DNA of 64,000 nt from assembly GCF_000255555.1 (NCBI RefSeq), contig NZ_AGRW01000036.1, forward strand, positions 1-64,000, written 5' to 3'. Position 1 is the stretch's first letter; each line of letters starts with the position of its first letter. Source of the DNA: Treponema saccharophilum DSM 2985 (lineage in GTDB: Bacteria; Spirochaetota; Spirochaetia; Treponematales; Treponemataceae). This document shows positions 49,053-58,020 of this stretch, piece after piece. A program made the position numbers and the translations under genes. Below the pieces are notes generated by a model. It made no database searches, had not been told where the DNA came from, and saw only the letters and a program-made list of their open reading frames with translations.

Positions 49053-49949
49053 TCAACGGAACCAGAACGACGAGACTGGATTCAGGTCGTTCGCGCGGAG
49101 GAGCGCGACCGTGTCGGAATACCCGAGCTCGATGAGCGAGGCTATTTTCTCCTCGCTGAAATTCGCCGTCCCCTCCCAGAAATTACCGAGCGCGACGGAG
49201 GGAACTATGTCGATGAAATCGACGGGACTTCCTTCAGACGGGCGGCGCAGCGCGGAATGGCGCGACGACGAGCCGACATCCTTGAGGTAGACGACGAACG
49301 CCTTCCCCACCCTGCCGGCGTTCTCCTCGACAGGCGCGACGGGCGTATTGTCGCCGCCGATGTGCTGCTGGCCGCCGTCAGAATAATAATTCCCGTCGGA
49401 AAGCTTCACGGGCTTCATGACGAGCGGGAACGCCGACGTCGCGAGGAGCTTCTTCCGTATCTCGTCGGAATCGACCTCCTCGTTCAGCAGGAAACGGTAT
49501 GAATACGAGCCGATTTCCGACGTCACGAGCTTCAGGAGTTTTTTCGGGAGAGAATCGTTCCTCACCGCGGTGACGAACACTTTCGGATACGAAAGCGTCT
49601 TGATTTTCTCGACGCCGATTTCCCCGATTATCGAATCGAGCCCTGCCTGCGAAATCAGGCTCCCGTCCCCCTGAAGCCGCCCCGGAACTTCCTTGAGCCA
49701 TATCGACTCGGCCTCGGCGGGCGTGACGCACGCGAAAAGAGCCGCGTTCAGTCCGCCGACGCTCGTCCCGGAAATGAGCGTCGTCTTCTGCGCGATGCCG
49801 AATTCCGAGAGCGCCTTCCAGACGCCGACCTCGTAGGCGCCCTTGCCGCCCCCGCCGGAAAGGACGAGCGCATATTCCTCGCAGGAAACCGCGCGGACGG
49901 CAAGGAAAAGCAACGCAGCGAGCCGGAGAAAAAACTGTCTGGCAATCAT
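49053..49949 (-). CDS. Patatin-like phospholipase
   Basis: A 298-residue exported patatin. Signal peptide to about residue 22 (ending AVSC). The oxyanion hole is GGGGKGAYEVG, the nucleophile elbow GTSVG (Ser about 62) and the catalytic Asp lies in the DGG of YYSDGGQQH, so the Ser-Asp dyad is complete. The family hydrolyses acyl lipids. The start codon overlaps the stop of the upstream lipoprotein gene (49946-49949), so the two are co-translated. No beta-barrel (PlpD) domain is present. Confidence 0.9.
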   Translation of the reverse strand: MIARQFFLRLAALLFLAVRAVSCEEYALVLSGGGGKGAYEVGVWKALSEFGIAQKTTLISGTSVGGLNAALFACVTPAEAESIWLKEVPGRLQGDGSLISQAGLDSIIGEIGVEKIKTLSYPKVFVTAVRNDSLPKKLLKLVTSEIGSYSYRFLLNEEVDSDEIRKKLLATSAFPLVMKPVKLSDGNYYSDGGQQHIGGDNTPVAPVEENAGRVGKAFVVYLKDVGSSSRHSALRRPSEGSPVDFIDIVPSVALGNFWEGTANFSEEKIASLIELGYSDTVALLRANDLNPVSSFWFR

Positions 49950-50512
49950 TCCTTCCTCCTCAGGACGCCGGAACCGAACGACGAGAAGTCGATGTCGGGA
50001 ACGCGGTCCGAGCCGAGCGTCATTATCCCGAAAACGGCGAGGCTTTCCCCGTCAATCTGAAAATTCGAAAGGTTGTCCTCCGCGACCGCCGCCGGAACGA
50101 GGTGCGTGAGCGAATAGAAGACGCGGTTTTCCCCGCCGACGTTCCGCCTCGCCATCACGATTCCCACCTGAACGCCCCTGGAATCCGCCTTGGGATATCC
50201 GTCGGCGAGCGCGAACCGGCGCTGCCACATCGCCTCGAAATCGTAGGCAATCCCCTCATCGGCGCATATCTTCTTCCATTCGCCCGTCGCATCGAACGGA
50301 ACGTCCGAAACCCTGAGGAACCGCGTCCCGTCCGCGACGACGGGAAATTCGACGACGCGCCCCCCGTCCCCGAGCCAGACGCCCTCAATCTCAGAAATCG
50401 AGCCGACATCGCGGAAATGCGGCGCGTCGGCTTTTCCACCGGCATCGACGGACGCGCACCCGGCAAGAGAAAGCGCCGCCAAAAAACCAAAAACGAAAAA
50501 AGAAACGAACAT
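49946..50512 (-). CDS. Lipoprotein, unknown function
   Basis: I do not recognise this 188-residue protein. It has a short lipoprotein signal MFVSFFVFGFLAALSLAGC (Cys19). The body contains EIEGVWLGDGGRVVEFPVV, reminiscent of small beta-barrel (lipocalin-like) proteins, and a conserved-looking RRNVGGENRVFYSLTHLV segment. The stop overlaps the patatin start, so it may present lipid to, or anchor, that enzyme; this is inference. An extended -10 (TGC-TAAACT, minus strand, 50520-50528) ends seven bases before the ATG and no Shine-Dalgarno is seen. Confidence 0.65.
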   Translation of the reverse strand: MFVSFFVFGFLAALSLAGCASVDAGGKADAPHFRDVGSISEIEGVWLGDGGRVVEFPVVADGTRFLRVSDVPFDATGEWKKICADEGIAYDFEAMWQRRFALADGYPKADSRGVQVGIVMARRNVGGENRVFYSLTHLVPAAVAEDNLSNFQIDGESLAVFGIMTLGSDRVPDIDFSSFGSGVLRRKE

Positions 50513-50540
50513 AAAAGGGAGTTTAGCACAGGGCGCCCGT

Positions 50541-50780
50541 CTTGTTTCAAGCGGGGTTATTCATCTTTCGGAACGGGCGCGGGCGCAACAAAAGCTGCGC
50601 CTTTTTCGGGGAAATTTTTTTCCGGCGGGGAAAACTTCTTTCTGAAAAGGACACCACCGTTTTGTTTCAAGCGGGGTTATTCACCTTTCGGAACGGGCGC
50701 GGGCGCAACAAAGCTGCGACCTTTTCGGGGAAGTCTTTTTTCCGGCGGGGAAACATTCTTTGCGGGGATTCTGCTTATGG
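50541..50780. repeat. Two tandem 120-bp direct repeats
   Basis: Copies 50541-50660 and 50661-50780 share TTGTTTCAAGCGGGGTTATTC, GGAACGGGCGCGGGCGCAAC and CCGGCGGGGAAA. They fill the spacer between the lipoprotein gene and the methylase gene. The period is a multiple of three, and a frame is open through both copies, but base composition is not clearly coding. Confidence 0.85.
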
Positions 50781-50800
50781 GAAAGGTTCGGAAGATTGTT

Positions 50801-50806
50801 TATAAT
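50801..50806 (+). promoter_or_regulatory. -10 element (TATAAT) of the methylase gene, leaderless arrangement
   Basis: A perfect TATAAT ends seven bases before the ATG at 50814. No good -35 is seen. A GGGGG run ends six bases before a second in-frame ATG at 50820, so both starts are possible. Confidence 0.5.
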
Positions 50807-50813
50807 CGGGGGC

Positions 50814-51596
50814 ATGGATATGAAAATTGAGAAGGCGCTGTTTCTTGTTCCGGTGCCGATGGCCGGGGAGTTTTCGGAGGGGGAGAACGGGAAGGTTCTG
50901 CCGGAGCGGAACGCGAGAATCGTGGCGGGAATAAGGAATTTTATCGTGGAAAGCAGGAAATCGGCGGTGCGGTTTCTCATCTCGCTCGACAAAAATTTCC
51001 CAATCGACGAATGCACGTTCACGGAGCTGAGCGAGCACACAGCGGCGGGAGCGGATTTGTCGCACCTGCTCGACCCGATTGAGAAGGAAGGAAAGCCGAT
51101 GGGCGTGATTTCCGACGCGGGATGCCCGGCCGTGGGCGACCCCGGAAGCCGCGCGGTAGAGCTCGCGCACCGCAAGAACATCCGCGTCGTTCCCCTCGTC
51201 GGCCCGAATTCAATGATACTGGCGCTGATGGCGTCGGGGTTCAACGGGCAGAATTTTGCGTTCAACGGATACCTTCCGGTGAAGGGCGGAGAGCGCGAGT
51301 CGAAGCTGCGGCAGCTCGAATCGCGCGCGATAAAGGAGGACCAGACGCAGCTTTTCATCGAGGCGCCGTACAGGAACGCGAAGATGTTCGAGGCAATCAT
51401 CAAGACGTGCGCGGACGGGACTCGGCTCTGCGTTGCCGCGGGAATAACGGGCGACGGGGAATTCATCAAGACGCGCACAATCCGCGAGTGGAAGAAATGC
51501 GAGCCTCCTGAAATCGACAAGGTCCCCGCGATTTTCCTCATTTACAAAGGGACGGAAAACGCGAGGGGAAGCGGAAAAAACGCGCAGAAAAGATAA
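50814..51596 (+). CDS. RsmI-like tetrapyrrole-methylase-fold SAM methyltransferase
   Basis: A 260-residue SAM-dependent methylase of the corrin/porphyrin methylase superfamily; closest in layout to RsmI (16S rRNA 2'-O-methyltransferase) or its paralogues. Residues ~90-102 (MGVISDAGCPAVGDPG) contain the RsmI-type SDAGxPxxxDPG loop, and later VPLVGPNSMILALMASGF and the FIEAPYRN block match. It lacks the usual N-terminal SPLGN and instead reads VPVPMAGEF, so the substrate may differ. Starts at 50814 or 50820 (six bases later, with a GGGGG run upstream). Lys/Arg-rich tail. Confidence 0.8.
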   Translation: MDMKIEKALFLVPVPMAGEFSEGENGKVLPERNARIVAGIRNFIVESRKSAVRFLISLDKNFPIDECTFTELSEHTAAGADLSHLLDPIEKEGKPMGVISDAGCPAVGDPGSRAVELAHRKNIRVVPLVGPNSMILALMASGFNGQNFAFNGYLPVKGGERESKLRQLESRAIKEDQTQLFIEAPYRNAKMFEAIIKTCADGTRLCVAAGITGDGEFIKTRTIREWKKCEPPEIDKVPAIFLIYKGTENARGSGKNAQKR

Positions 51597-51615
51597 GGCT
51601 CTGCCATGATTTATC

Positions 51616-51699
51616 GTCATTCCGAACGGATTTCACGGAAATCATGTTTCGGAATCCACGTACGCCGATATATGGATGCCGAAACAAGTTCAGCATGAC
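51616..51699. repeat. Palindromic intergenic element
   Basis: The ends GTCATTCCGAAC and GTTCAGCATGAC form an imperfect inverted repeat (10 of 12). Inside lie CATGTTTCGGAATCC and GGATGCCGAAACAAG. A shorter related piece lies at 4297-4345. Confidence 0.6.
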
Positions 51700-51722
51700 A
51701 AATTTCCAGACAGAGCGATGAT

Positions 51723-51751
51723 AAAAAAACCGCCCCGAAAAACGGGACGGT
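51723..51751 (-). terminator. Terminator of the Bax-inhibitor-1 gene
   Basis: On the minus strand ACCGTCCCG, a five-base loop and CGGGGCGGT form a 9-bp stem (one G-U) followed by seven T. Confidence 0.88.
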
Positions 51752-51758
51752 CTCTTTC

Positions 51759-52496
51759 CTACCTCCGTTTTCCGAATATGCGGAGGACTGCGAGGAACAG
51801 GTTTATGAAATCGAGGTAAAGCTCAAGCGCGGCGAGGATCGAAATTTTCTGGTAATCGTCGCTGCCGTTCGCGCTCTCGGCTATGCGGAAGAGCTTCTGC
51901 GTGTCGTATGCCGTAAGCCCGGTGAAAACCGCGACGCTCGCGACCGAGATGATGAAGTTGAGGAACGTCATCGGGTTTCCCGTCACGAGGTGGATTACGA
52001 ACTGAACCACATTCGCGATGATGATTCCGATTAAGGCCATAATCAGGTACTTTCCGAAAGACGAGAGATTTTTCTTCGTCGTCGCCCCGTACCAGCTCAT
52101 GATTGCGAACATGGCGGCGCTGCCGAAGAACGCGGACGCTATCGAGCTTATCCGGTAGACGATGAATATCGTCGAGAGCGTTATCCCGTTCAGGACGGCG
52201 TAAACGAAAAACCCGATTGCCGCCGTTCCGAAAGAAATCTTCCTTATCATGGAAGAAAGCCACATCACCACGACAAATTCAGCGATGGCGAGCACCCAGA
52301 ACCCAATCATTCCGTTGCCGAAAAGCACCATGCCGAAGCGCGACAACCGCCCGTCCGCACCGAACACAGCGTTCGCGGCAAAGAAAGAAACAAACGCGCT
52401 CACAAAAAGAGCGAGCGACATCCAGCCGTATGTCTTTCCGATAAAGGAAGAACGTTCCTGCGCGGAAAGCTGGACTCCAGAATTGAACCCGACCAT
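51759..52496 (-). CDS. Bax inhibitor-1 (BI-1/YccA-like) family membrane protein
   Basis: A 245-residue membrane protein with seven helices. The start at 52496 has a GGAGGTG Shine-Dalgarno; an earlier in-frame codon at 52535 adds 13 residues. Typical features are GKTYGWMSLALFVSAF at the first helix, GITLSTIFIVY in the middle and TAYDTQKLFRI plus ALELYLDFINLFLAVL near the end. Bacterial members act as pH-dependent calcium leaks in one structure (BsYetJ) or modulate the FtsH protease (YccA); which applies here is unknown. Confidence 0.9.
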   Translation of the reverse strand: MVGFNSGVQLSAQERSSFIGKTYGWMSLALFVSAFVSFFAANAVFGADGRLSRFGMVLFGNGMIGFWVLAIAEFVVVMWLSSMIRKISFGTAAIGFFVYAVLNGITLSTIFIVYRISSIASAFFGSAAMFAIMSWYGATTKKNLSSFGKYLIMALIGIIIANVVQFVIHLVTGNPMTFLNFIISVASVAVFTGLTAYDTQKLFRIAESANGSDDYQKISILAALELYLDFINLFLAVLRIFGKRR

Positions 52497-52619
52497 TTTC
52501 ACCTCCAAGATGATAAGCGAGATATCCGGAAACACCCCGTTCCCGGCACGGCGAATGATAGCAGAGTTCGCGACAATAAAAAAGAAGCACGCGCCGCCAT
52601 CATTGTTCGCGATATAAAA

Positions 52620-52648
52620 TTGTAATTATTACACTTTTATTGTAGAAT
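52620..52648 (+). promoter_or_regulatory. Promoter of the PerR-like gene with overlapping per-box
   Basis: TTGTAA (52620-52625), 17 bases, TAGAAT (52643-52648). The perfect palindrome TGTAATTATTACA (52621-52633) covers the -35 and matches the PerR box type. The -10 ends 10 bases before ATG 52659. Confidence 0.65.
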
Positions 52649-52658
52649 CAATTCCATT

Positions 52659-53099
52659 ATGATGGAAAAGAATTTTTCTCAGGCAATTGCCGCAAAAGGA
52701 ATCAGACCCTCGATGCAGAGGACCGCAATCTACGAATATCTCTGCACGCACCCGACACATCCGACGGTGGATGCCGTCTACCGCTCGCTTTCGGCGACGC
52801 ATCCGACGCTCTCCCGCACCACGGTCTACAGCACGCTGCGGCTTCTCGCGGAGCACGGGCTTGTCCAGGCGATAACGATAGAGGACGACGAGCTCAGGTA
52901 CGACGCGGAGACGAAGCCGCATATCCATTTCAAATGCCGGAAATGCGGGCGAATCGACGACGTTTTCATCGGCGGGAAAATCGTCGAATTCAACTCGACG
53001 TGCGCATCGTCCGTCGGGAACGGCTGCAAGGTGGACGCGATACAGACGAACGTGTGGGGGCTGTGCGCGGAATGCGCCGCAAAAAGCGCGTCATCATAA
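52659..53099 (+). CDS. Fur-family regulator, PerR-like
   Basis: A 146-residue Fur-family repressor (start at 52659 or the next codon, 52662). The winged helix is residues ~10-80 (PTLSRTTVYSTLRLLAE), and the C-terminal part has HIHFKCRKCGRID and CAEC at the end, giving the CxxC structural zinc site. It differs from the zur product at 2197. The box overlapping its promoter resembles the PerR consensus, so PerR with autoregulation is the best guess; other Fur subgroups cannot be ruled out. No catalase or ruberythrin follows. No Shine-Dalgarno is present. Confidence 0.8.
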   Translation: MMEKNFSQAIAAKGIRPSMQRTAIYEYLCTHPTHPTVDAVYRSLSATHPTLSRTTVYSTLRLLAEHGLVQAITIEDDELRYDAETKPHIHFKCRKCGRIDDVFIGGKIVEFNSTCASSVGNGCKVDAIQTNVWGLCAECAAKSASS

Positions 53100-53179
53100 G
53101 AAAAGCAGGCGCGCAAACGCGTTTATCAACATGGCGCAATGCTCCGATAATCTAAGGAAATCCGTTCAGCCGGAACAGC

Positions 53180-53208
53180 GCCGGGATTTTTTTGAGGAAC
53201 ATCCCGGC
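53180..53208 (+). promoter_or_regulatory. Hairpin in the leader of the ankyrin gene
   Basis: GCCGGGAT and ATCCCGGC form a perfect 8-bp stem with a T-rich loop. A second small stem (CGGC/GCCG) followed by seven T lies just after it and shares the CGGC bases, so the two could be alternative folds. The Shine-Dalgarno CAGGAGAAC comes later. Confidence 0.4.
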
Positions 53209-53252
53209 TCGGGCTGCCGATTTTTTTCCAAACAGATTTTCAGGAGAACAGA

Positions 53253-56054
53253 ATGAAACTAACCGTCAAGAACGTTTTGCTCGCCGCGGGAATTCCTGCC
53301 GCGACGCTCGCGCTGCTTATGGCATCATGCGCCTCATCCCCGAAAAACGTCACGATACAGGAGCTTATCAGGGAGGGGAGGTTCGACGAGGCGAAACAGC
53401 TGTTCGCGACGCAGGACGTGAACGAGACGGACTCCGAAGGGAACACCGCCCTGCACATCGCCGCGCAGATGGACGAATCGGACCTCGTCAACTTCCTTAT
53501 AATAAAGGGCGCCGACCAGCAGATAAAAAACAAATTCGGCGACACGCCGCTCCACGCGGCCGTCAAGAACAACGCCGTCCATTCCGGCGCGACGCTCACG
53601 CTCTACCGCGCAAACATTTTCGAGAAGGACGCCTCGGGGAACACGCCGCTTGAGATTTCGCTGTCGAAGGGCGACGAGTGGTACAACATAATGATAAACC
53701 ACCAGACGGGAAAGCTCCGCGACATAAACGGAGAATCGATCGTCCATTATTTCGTGAGGACGCGGAACGAGAAGGCAATCGACTGCTGCATCGAGCAGGG
53801 GCTCGAGCTTTCCGTGGAGGACGACAGCGGAACGACGCCGCTCAAGCTCGCTTACAAATCCCCGAACGACTACAGCGCGATGAGGATTGCCGCGAAGCTC
53901 ATCCTTGCCGGAACGCCGAGAGCGGGGGGCGACTTCGACTACTTCGAGAAGGCGGTCTCAAGCCACAACCCGCTCTACCGGTTCGACGACGGGCAGACGC
54001 CGCTCCACATCGCCACGCTCTCCGACCACACGGGAATTGTCGAGTACATCCTCAAGGAGCCTACGACAATCCCGATGGCAAGCCTTCTCTCGGCGCAGGA
54101 CATTTCCGGCGCGACGCCGCTTCACGAGGCGGTACGGTGGGGCAAGGTGCAGACGGCAAGCGCGCTCATCAGCGCCGGGGCGAACGTCGATGCGCGCGAC
54201 AACCTCGGGAACACGCCGATTCTGCTGACGATGCCGGACGGCGTCCAGAACGACCTCTACCAGCTTCTCATCAGAAGCCGCGCGAACGTGAACCAGAAGG
54301 ACATGTTCGGAGACTGCGTCCTCCACAAGGCGACGATGAACAGGACGTCGACGGAAATCCTCGCGCTCCTCATCGACTCGGGCGCGCAGGTGAACGAGCG
54401 CAACAAGCAGGGCGTGACCCCGCTTGCGCTGGCAATCGACAACGGCGTCACGGAGCACATCGATTTCTACGCGAAGCACGGCGCCGACATATACGCGGAG
54501 GACATGAACGGGCTCACCCCGATAAGCCGCGCGATGAAAACGGACTCGTTCGAGATTCTCAAAAGCCTAATCTCCAGCAAGAACGTGAACACGAAGGATT
54601 CGGGCGGAAACACGCCGCTCCACCTCGCGATAAACGAGAACTGCTCGAACGAATTCCTCGAATACCTCATCGGGGAAGGCGCCGACTCCAACGCGCGCAA
54701 TTCAAGCGGCGACTCGGTGCTGTTCCTCGCGACGCAGAAGAACAGGAAGACGGCAGGCGAGCTTCTCCTCGCGAACGGCGCGGATATTTTCGCGACGAAC
54801 ACGAAGAACAACTCGCCCCTCCGCGTCGCGCTGACGAACGAGAAAGTCCAGGACTGGTTCATCAATTCTGAGACGCTGCTCATGAGGGACGGAAGCGGGA
54901 ATTCGCCGCTCCATTACGCCGCCGAATGGAAATACGACAAGGCGACGAAAATGCTCATCGAGCGCGGCTCCGACGTAAACGCCGTAAACGCGAACGGCGA
55001 GACGGCCGTATTCTCCGCGGTGAAGAACAACGGGGCATCGATAATCGACATACTCGTGAAGAACGGGGCAATAGTCGATTCCCGCGACGAGAAGGCGCGC
55101 GACAATCTCGGCAACACGCCCCTCCACGCGTGCGTGAAATGGGACGCCACGAACGCCGCAAAGAAGCTCATCTCCTACGGCGTCGACGTCGACGCGCAGA
55201 ACCTGAGCGGGCGGACGGCGCTCAGCGAGACGTGCAGGACGGGCAGAAAGGACATGGCTGTCCTCCTCATCGACTCGGGCGCGAACGTGAACGCGACGGA
55301 CACGCTCGGACGGACGGTCCTGATGGACGCGGTCCAGGGGCAGAATCTCGACATGGTGAAGCTTCTTCTGAACAACGGCGCGAATGCCGGCGTCCAGGAC
55401 ATGAACGGGCGGAGCGCATACCACGACGCCGCGCAGACGGGAAAAATCGAAATCATAAACGCGATACGCGATGTCGGCGGGAACCCGCTCTCGCGCGCAG
55501 CGAACGGGGACACTCCCCTCTCGCTCGTGTTCGGAAGCGACGAGCAGGTGATAAAGGCCGTGCTCGGGACGAACACCACGATTGTCGACAGCGACGGAAA
55601 CACGCCCGTCCACATCGCGGTCGAAAAGCACGCAAGCCAGAAAATACTCAAGATGCTGCTCGGCTCCGGATACCCCGTCAGCCAGAGGAACGGAAAGGGC
55701 GTCACCGCGCTGCACATCGCAGTCACGGAAAATCTCCGCACGCTCGCGCTGATTCTCCTCGAAAACGGCGCAGACCCGTTCCTCGCGACGAACGACGGGC
55801 AGAATCCGATAACGCAGGTTTTCAAGACGAAGAACACGTACATCCTCGACGCGATTGTCAAATACAACGCGAAGAAAACGGACGCGCAGGGAGACTCGAT
55901 TCTCCACTACGCCGCCAGAAGCGCGGACGAGGAGACGGCGAAGCACCTCGTGGAGCTGGCGCTCAGCAAAACGCAGCGGAACATCTCGGGCGAGACGCCC
56001 GCACAGATGGCGGCGCGCTGGGGACGCCCGGAAATCGCGGAAATTCTGAAATAA
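53253..56054 (+). CDS. Ankyrin-repeat lipoprotein
   Basis: A 933-residue protein with a lipoprotein signal (residues 1-26, MASC). From about residue 57 to the end it is made of ankyrin repeats, mostly of the form GNTPLHIAxxxxxxxxVxxLLxxGAD, for example GNTALHIAAQMDESDLVNFL and GNTPLHLAINENCSNEFLEYL. Some repeats are degenerate. Ankyrins bind proteins; the target is unknown. T. pallidum has a comparable ankyrin protein, TP0835, from memory. CAGGAGAAC precedes the ATG. It is a single gene closed by a terminator. Confidence 0.9.
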   Translation: MKLTVKNVLLAAGIPAATLALLMASCASSPKNVTIQELIREGRFDEAKQLFATQDVNETDSEGNTALHIAAQMDESDLVNFLIIKGADQQIKNKFGDTPLHAAVKNNAVHSGATLTLYRANIFEKDASGNTPLEISLSKGDEWYNIMINHQTGKLRDINGESIVHYFVRTRNEKAIDCCIEQGLELSVEDDSGTTPLKLAYKSPNDYSAMRIAAKLILAGTPRAGGDFDYFEKAVSSHNPLYRFDDGQTPLHIATLSDHTGIVEYILKEPTTIPMASLLSAQDISGATPLHEAVRWGKVQTASALISAGANVDARDNLGNTPILLTMPDGVQNDLYQLLIRSRANVNQKDMFGDCVLHKATMNRTSTEILALLIDSGAQVNERNKQGVTPLALAIDNGVTEHIDFYAKHGADIYAEDMNGLTPISRAMKTDSFEILKSLISSKNVNTKDSGGNTPLHLAINENCSNEFLEYLIGEGADSNARNSSGDSVLFLATQKNRKTAGELLLANGADIFATNTKNNSPLRVALTNEKVQDWFINSETLLMRDGSGNSPLHYAAEWKYDKATKMLIERGSDVNAVNANGETAVFSAVKNNGASIIDILVKNGAIVDSRDEKARDNLGNTPLHACVKWDATNAAKKLISYGVDVDAQNLSGRTALSETCRTGRKDMAVLLIDSGANVNATDTLGRTVLMDAVQGQNLDMVKLLLNNGANAGVQDMNGRSAYHDAAQTGKIEIINAIRDVGGNPLSRAANGDTPLSLVFGSDEQVIKAVLGTNTTIVDSDGNTPVHIAVEKHASQKILKMLLGSGYPVSQRNGKGVTALHIAVTENLRTLALILLENGADPFLATNDGQNPITQVFKTKNTYILDAIVKYNAKKTDAQGDSILHYAARSADEETAKHLVELALSKTQRNISGETPAQMAARWGRPEIAEILK

Positions 56055-56078
56055 AGCAAACCGGGCGGAATATTATCG

Positions 56079-56113
56079 GGGGTGCGGAGTTCGTTCCGCG
56101 CCCCGTTTTTTTT
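56079..56113 (+). terminator. Terminator of the ankyrin gene
   Basis: GGGGTGCGGA and TCCGCGCCCC (one G-U) form a 10-bp stem followed by eight T. Confidence 0.9.
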
Positions 56114-56149
56114 CGGGACGGAGAATGCGAGGAATCCGCCCGGCAACCA

Positions 56150-57265
56150 TCACTCGATTTCGCGCCACCATTTCTGCCGGAACATGGAAAGGTCGTCCTT
56201 CGTCAAATCGACAGTCTCGCCTATTTTCGGGGTGATGAACCGGAGTCCGGTCTCCTCCGCATGAGATACGAAGCGCTCGACGGAATCGTCCCACGCATGG
56301 TCGGAAAGGACGAACGCGCCCCAATGGACGGGCATCGCGAGTTTCGCCCCCACCGCCGCCATCGCGTCCGCCCCCTCCTCCGGGAACGAATGAATGCGCG
56401 CCCATCTCGTGCTGTATTGCCCACATTCCATCAGCGCGAAATCTGAATCCCCGTATTTCTCGCGGATTTTTCCGTAATGGGTGGAGAACCCGGAATCCCC
56501 GTTGTAGAAAACCTGCCTTCCGCCCGCCTGTATGACCCAGCTCGCCCACAGCGTCCCGTTCCTGCCGGTAAGCCATCTTCCAGAAAAATGCTGGGCAGGC
56601 GTGCACGCGACCGTCACCCCGTCATCCCCGGCGCTCTCCTCCCACCACGCGAGGTTCTCGACTTTCGCCATGTCGAACTTCCATTTCCTGAGGTGCGCCT
56701 CGACGCCGAGGGGAACGATTACCCGCCGGACTTTCGGGGAAATCGCCTTCATCACCGAGTAGTCGAGATGGTCGTAGTGGTCGTGCGAGATAATCATCAC
56801 GTCGATTTGGGGAAGGCTGTCCACGGTGACGGGGCATTTCGTGAAGCGCTTCACCCCTATCCACGAAACGGGCGAGAGCTTCTCGCTGAAAACGGGGTCG
56901 ATAAGGATGTTCTTTCCCGCGACCTGAACCAAGACGGAAGAATGCCCGAACCACGTCACCGTGAACTCGCCGTCTGAAGGCGCGGCACTGAACGAAGGCT
57001 CGGCAAGAGGAAGCGCAGTCTTCGGGCGCGCGCCCTTCGTCGAGGCGTGATTTCCCCCGGCGGAGGAATCGTCCGTCATGAGCCTGACATCATCCTCGTT
57101 GCGGAAGGATTTTCCGTCGTAGTTGGCGGCGCGGCGGGCATAGTCCTCGCGGTCCGATTTCGACGGCTTCCCGCCGACGCCGGGCAGGAAAAGGACAGCA
57201 TACACCGGCACCACAAGCACAAAAAGAACGGCTGCAATCAGAACCATACATCTCCTCATCTTCAC
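56150..57265 (-). CDS. Metallo-beta-lactamase-fold hydrolase (UlaG/NAPE-PLD-like), exported
   Basis: A 371-residue MBL-fold protein with an N-terminal hydrophobic helix (residues ~7-28) that acts as signal or anchor. The fold begins near residue 100 with TVTWFGHSSVLVQVAGKNILIDPVF. Metal-binding motif HDHYDHLD, then a His in PAQHFSGRW, an Asp in YNGDSGFSTHY and a final His in VHWGAFVLS. This order is that of the NAPE-PLD/UlaG group, which act on phospholipids or lactones. Substrate unknown. GGAGGTG precedes the ATG. Another in-frame ATG lies two codons later. Confidence 0.85.
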   Translation of the reverse strand: MKMRRCMVLIAAVLFVLVVPVYAVLFLPGVGGKPSKSDREDYARRAANYDGKSFRNEDDVRLMTDDSSAGGNHASTKGARPKTALPLAEPSFSAAPSDGEFTVTWFGHSSVLVQVAGKNILIDPVFSEKLSPVSWIGVKRFTKCPVTVDSLPQIDVMIISHDHYDHLDYSVMKAISPKVRRVIVPLGVEAHLRKWKFDMAKVENLAWWEESAGDDGVTVACTPAQHFSGRWLTGRNGTLWASWVIQAGGRQVFYNGDSGFSTHYGKIREKYGDSDFALMECGQYSTRWARIHSFPEEGADAMAAVGAKLAMPVHWGAFVLSDHAWDDSVERFVSHAEETGLRFITPKIGETVDLTKDDLSMFRQKWWREIE

Positions 57266-57456
57266 CTCCCATCAGCAGGATAGAAATGTACGGGAACTTC
57301 GGGAATAAGGCAAGGATTCCGCGCCCCAAACATAAGGAATCGCTCATGTCAGGGAAATTTTACAATTCCGCGGTGGCTTCAGAATTTCCGCGGTGGTACA
57401 GTTACCCGTCCCGAACCGAGGCGCATGCCGCACACTCGGGACACGTCCATAAAAAC

Positions 57457-57500
57457 GAAGGGCATCCCCAAATCCGTACCGGTTTTTGCGGGCGCCCTTC
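57457..57500 (+). promoter_or_regulatory. Structured leader before the TspO gene
   Basis: GAAGGGC and GCCCTTC form a 7-bp stem around 30 bases with an inner CCG/CGG stem. A TTTTTT tract and the Shine-Dalgarno follow at 57513-57526. It does not match a riboswitch I know. The rest of 57266-57531 shows no gene. Confidence 0.35.
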
Positions 57501-57531
57501 AAAATCCATGCGTTTTTTCAGGGAGGCGCCC

Positions 57532-58020
57532 ATGAACGAGAGGAAAAGAGGAACGAAGGCTGCCGCAGCAATAGCAGTGGCAATCCCGCTCGCAGCAGGC
57601 GGGCTGTCGGCGCTCATAAGCTCTGACGCGATGAGACAGTATGCGAGCATGCCAAAACCGCCGCTCTCGCCGCCGCCATGGGTTTTCCCGCTTGCATGGA
57701 CAATCCTCTACGCGCTGATGGGCGCCGCAAGCTTCCTGATATACGCGTCATCGGAGGAAAAAAAGGAAGGCGCACGGAAAAAGGCGCTCGCGCTCTATGC
57801 GCTCCAGCTTTTCCTGAATTTCATATGGTCGCCCCTCTTCTTCAACGGGGGAATGGCGCGTCTCTCGCTCGCCGTCCTCATCCTCCTGTGGATGTCCGTC
57901 GCGGCGCTGATATTCTTCGCGGGAAAAACGGGGAAGGCTCCGGCGGCGCTTCTTATTCCGTACCTCGCATGGCTCACGTTCGCGGGATATCTGAACGCGG
58001 CCGTCGCCATCGCACAATGA
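57532..58020 (+). CDS. tspO: TspO/MBR-family tryptophan-rich sensory protein
   Basis: A 162-residue membrane protein with five helices that binds porphyrins, haem or other hydrophobic ligands; in bacteria it acts as a regulator or transporter. Start at 57532 with GGGAGGCG upstream; in-frame codons from 57286 do not look coding. Seen: PKPPLSPPPWVFPLAWTILY (residues ~40-60) is the family signature, then NFIWSPLFF with the helix that holds the ligand-site Trp, and WLTFAGYLN at the end. It stands alone. No haem genes flank it. Confidence 0.92.
   Translation: MNERKRGTKAAAAIAVAIPLAAGGLSALISSDAMRQYASMPKPPLSPPPWVFPLAWTILYALMGAASFLIYASSEEKKEGARKKALALYALQLFLNFIWSPLFFNGGMARLSLAVLILLWMSVAALIFFAGKTGKAPAALLIPYLAWLTFAGYLNAAVAIAQ

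Noticed and set aside
57380-57410. GCGGTGGTAC in the tspO leader as a T-box
   Set aside because: It resembles the T-box UGGN bulge in a few bases only. No stem I, no specifier loop and no amino-acid gene are present.
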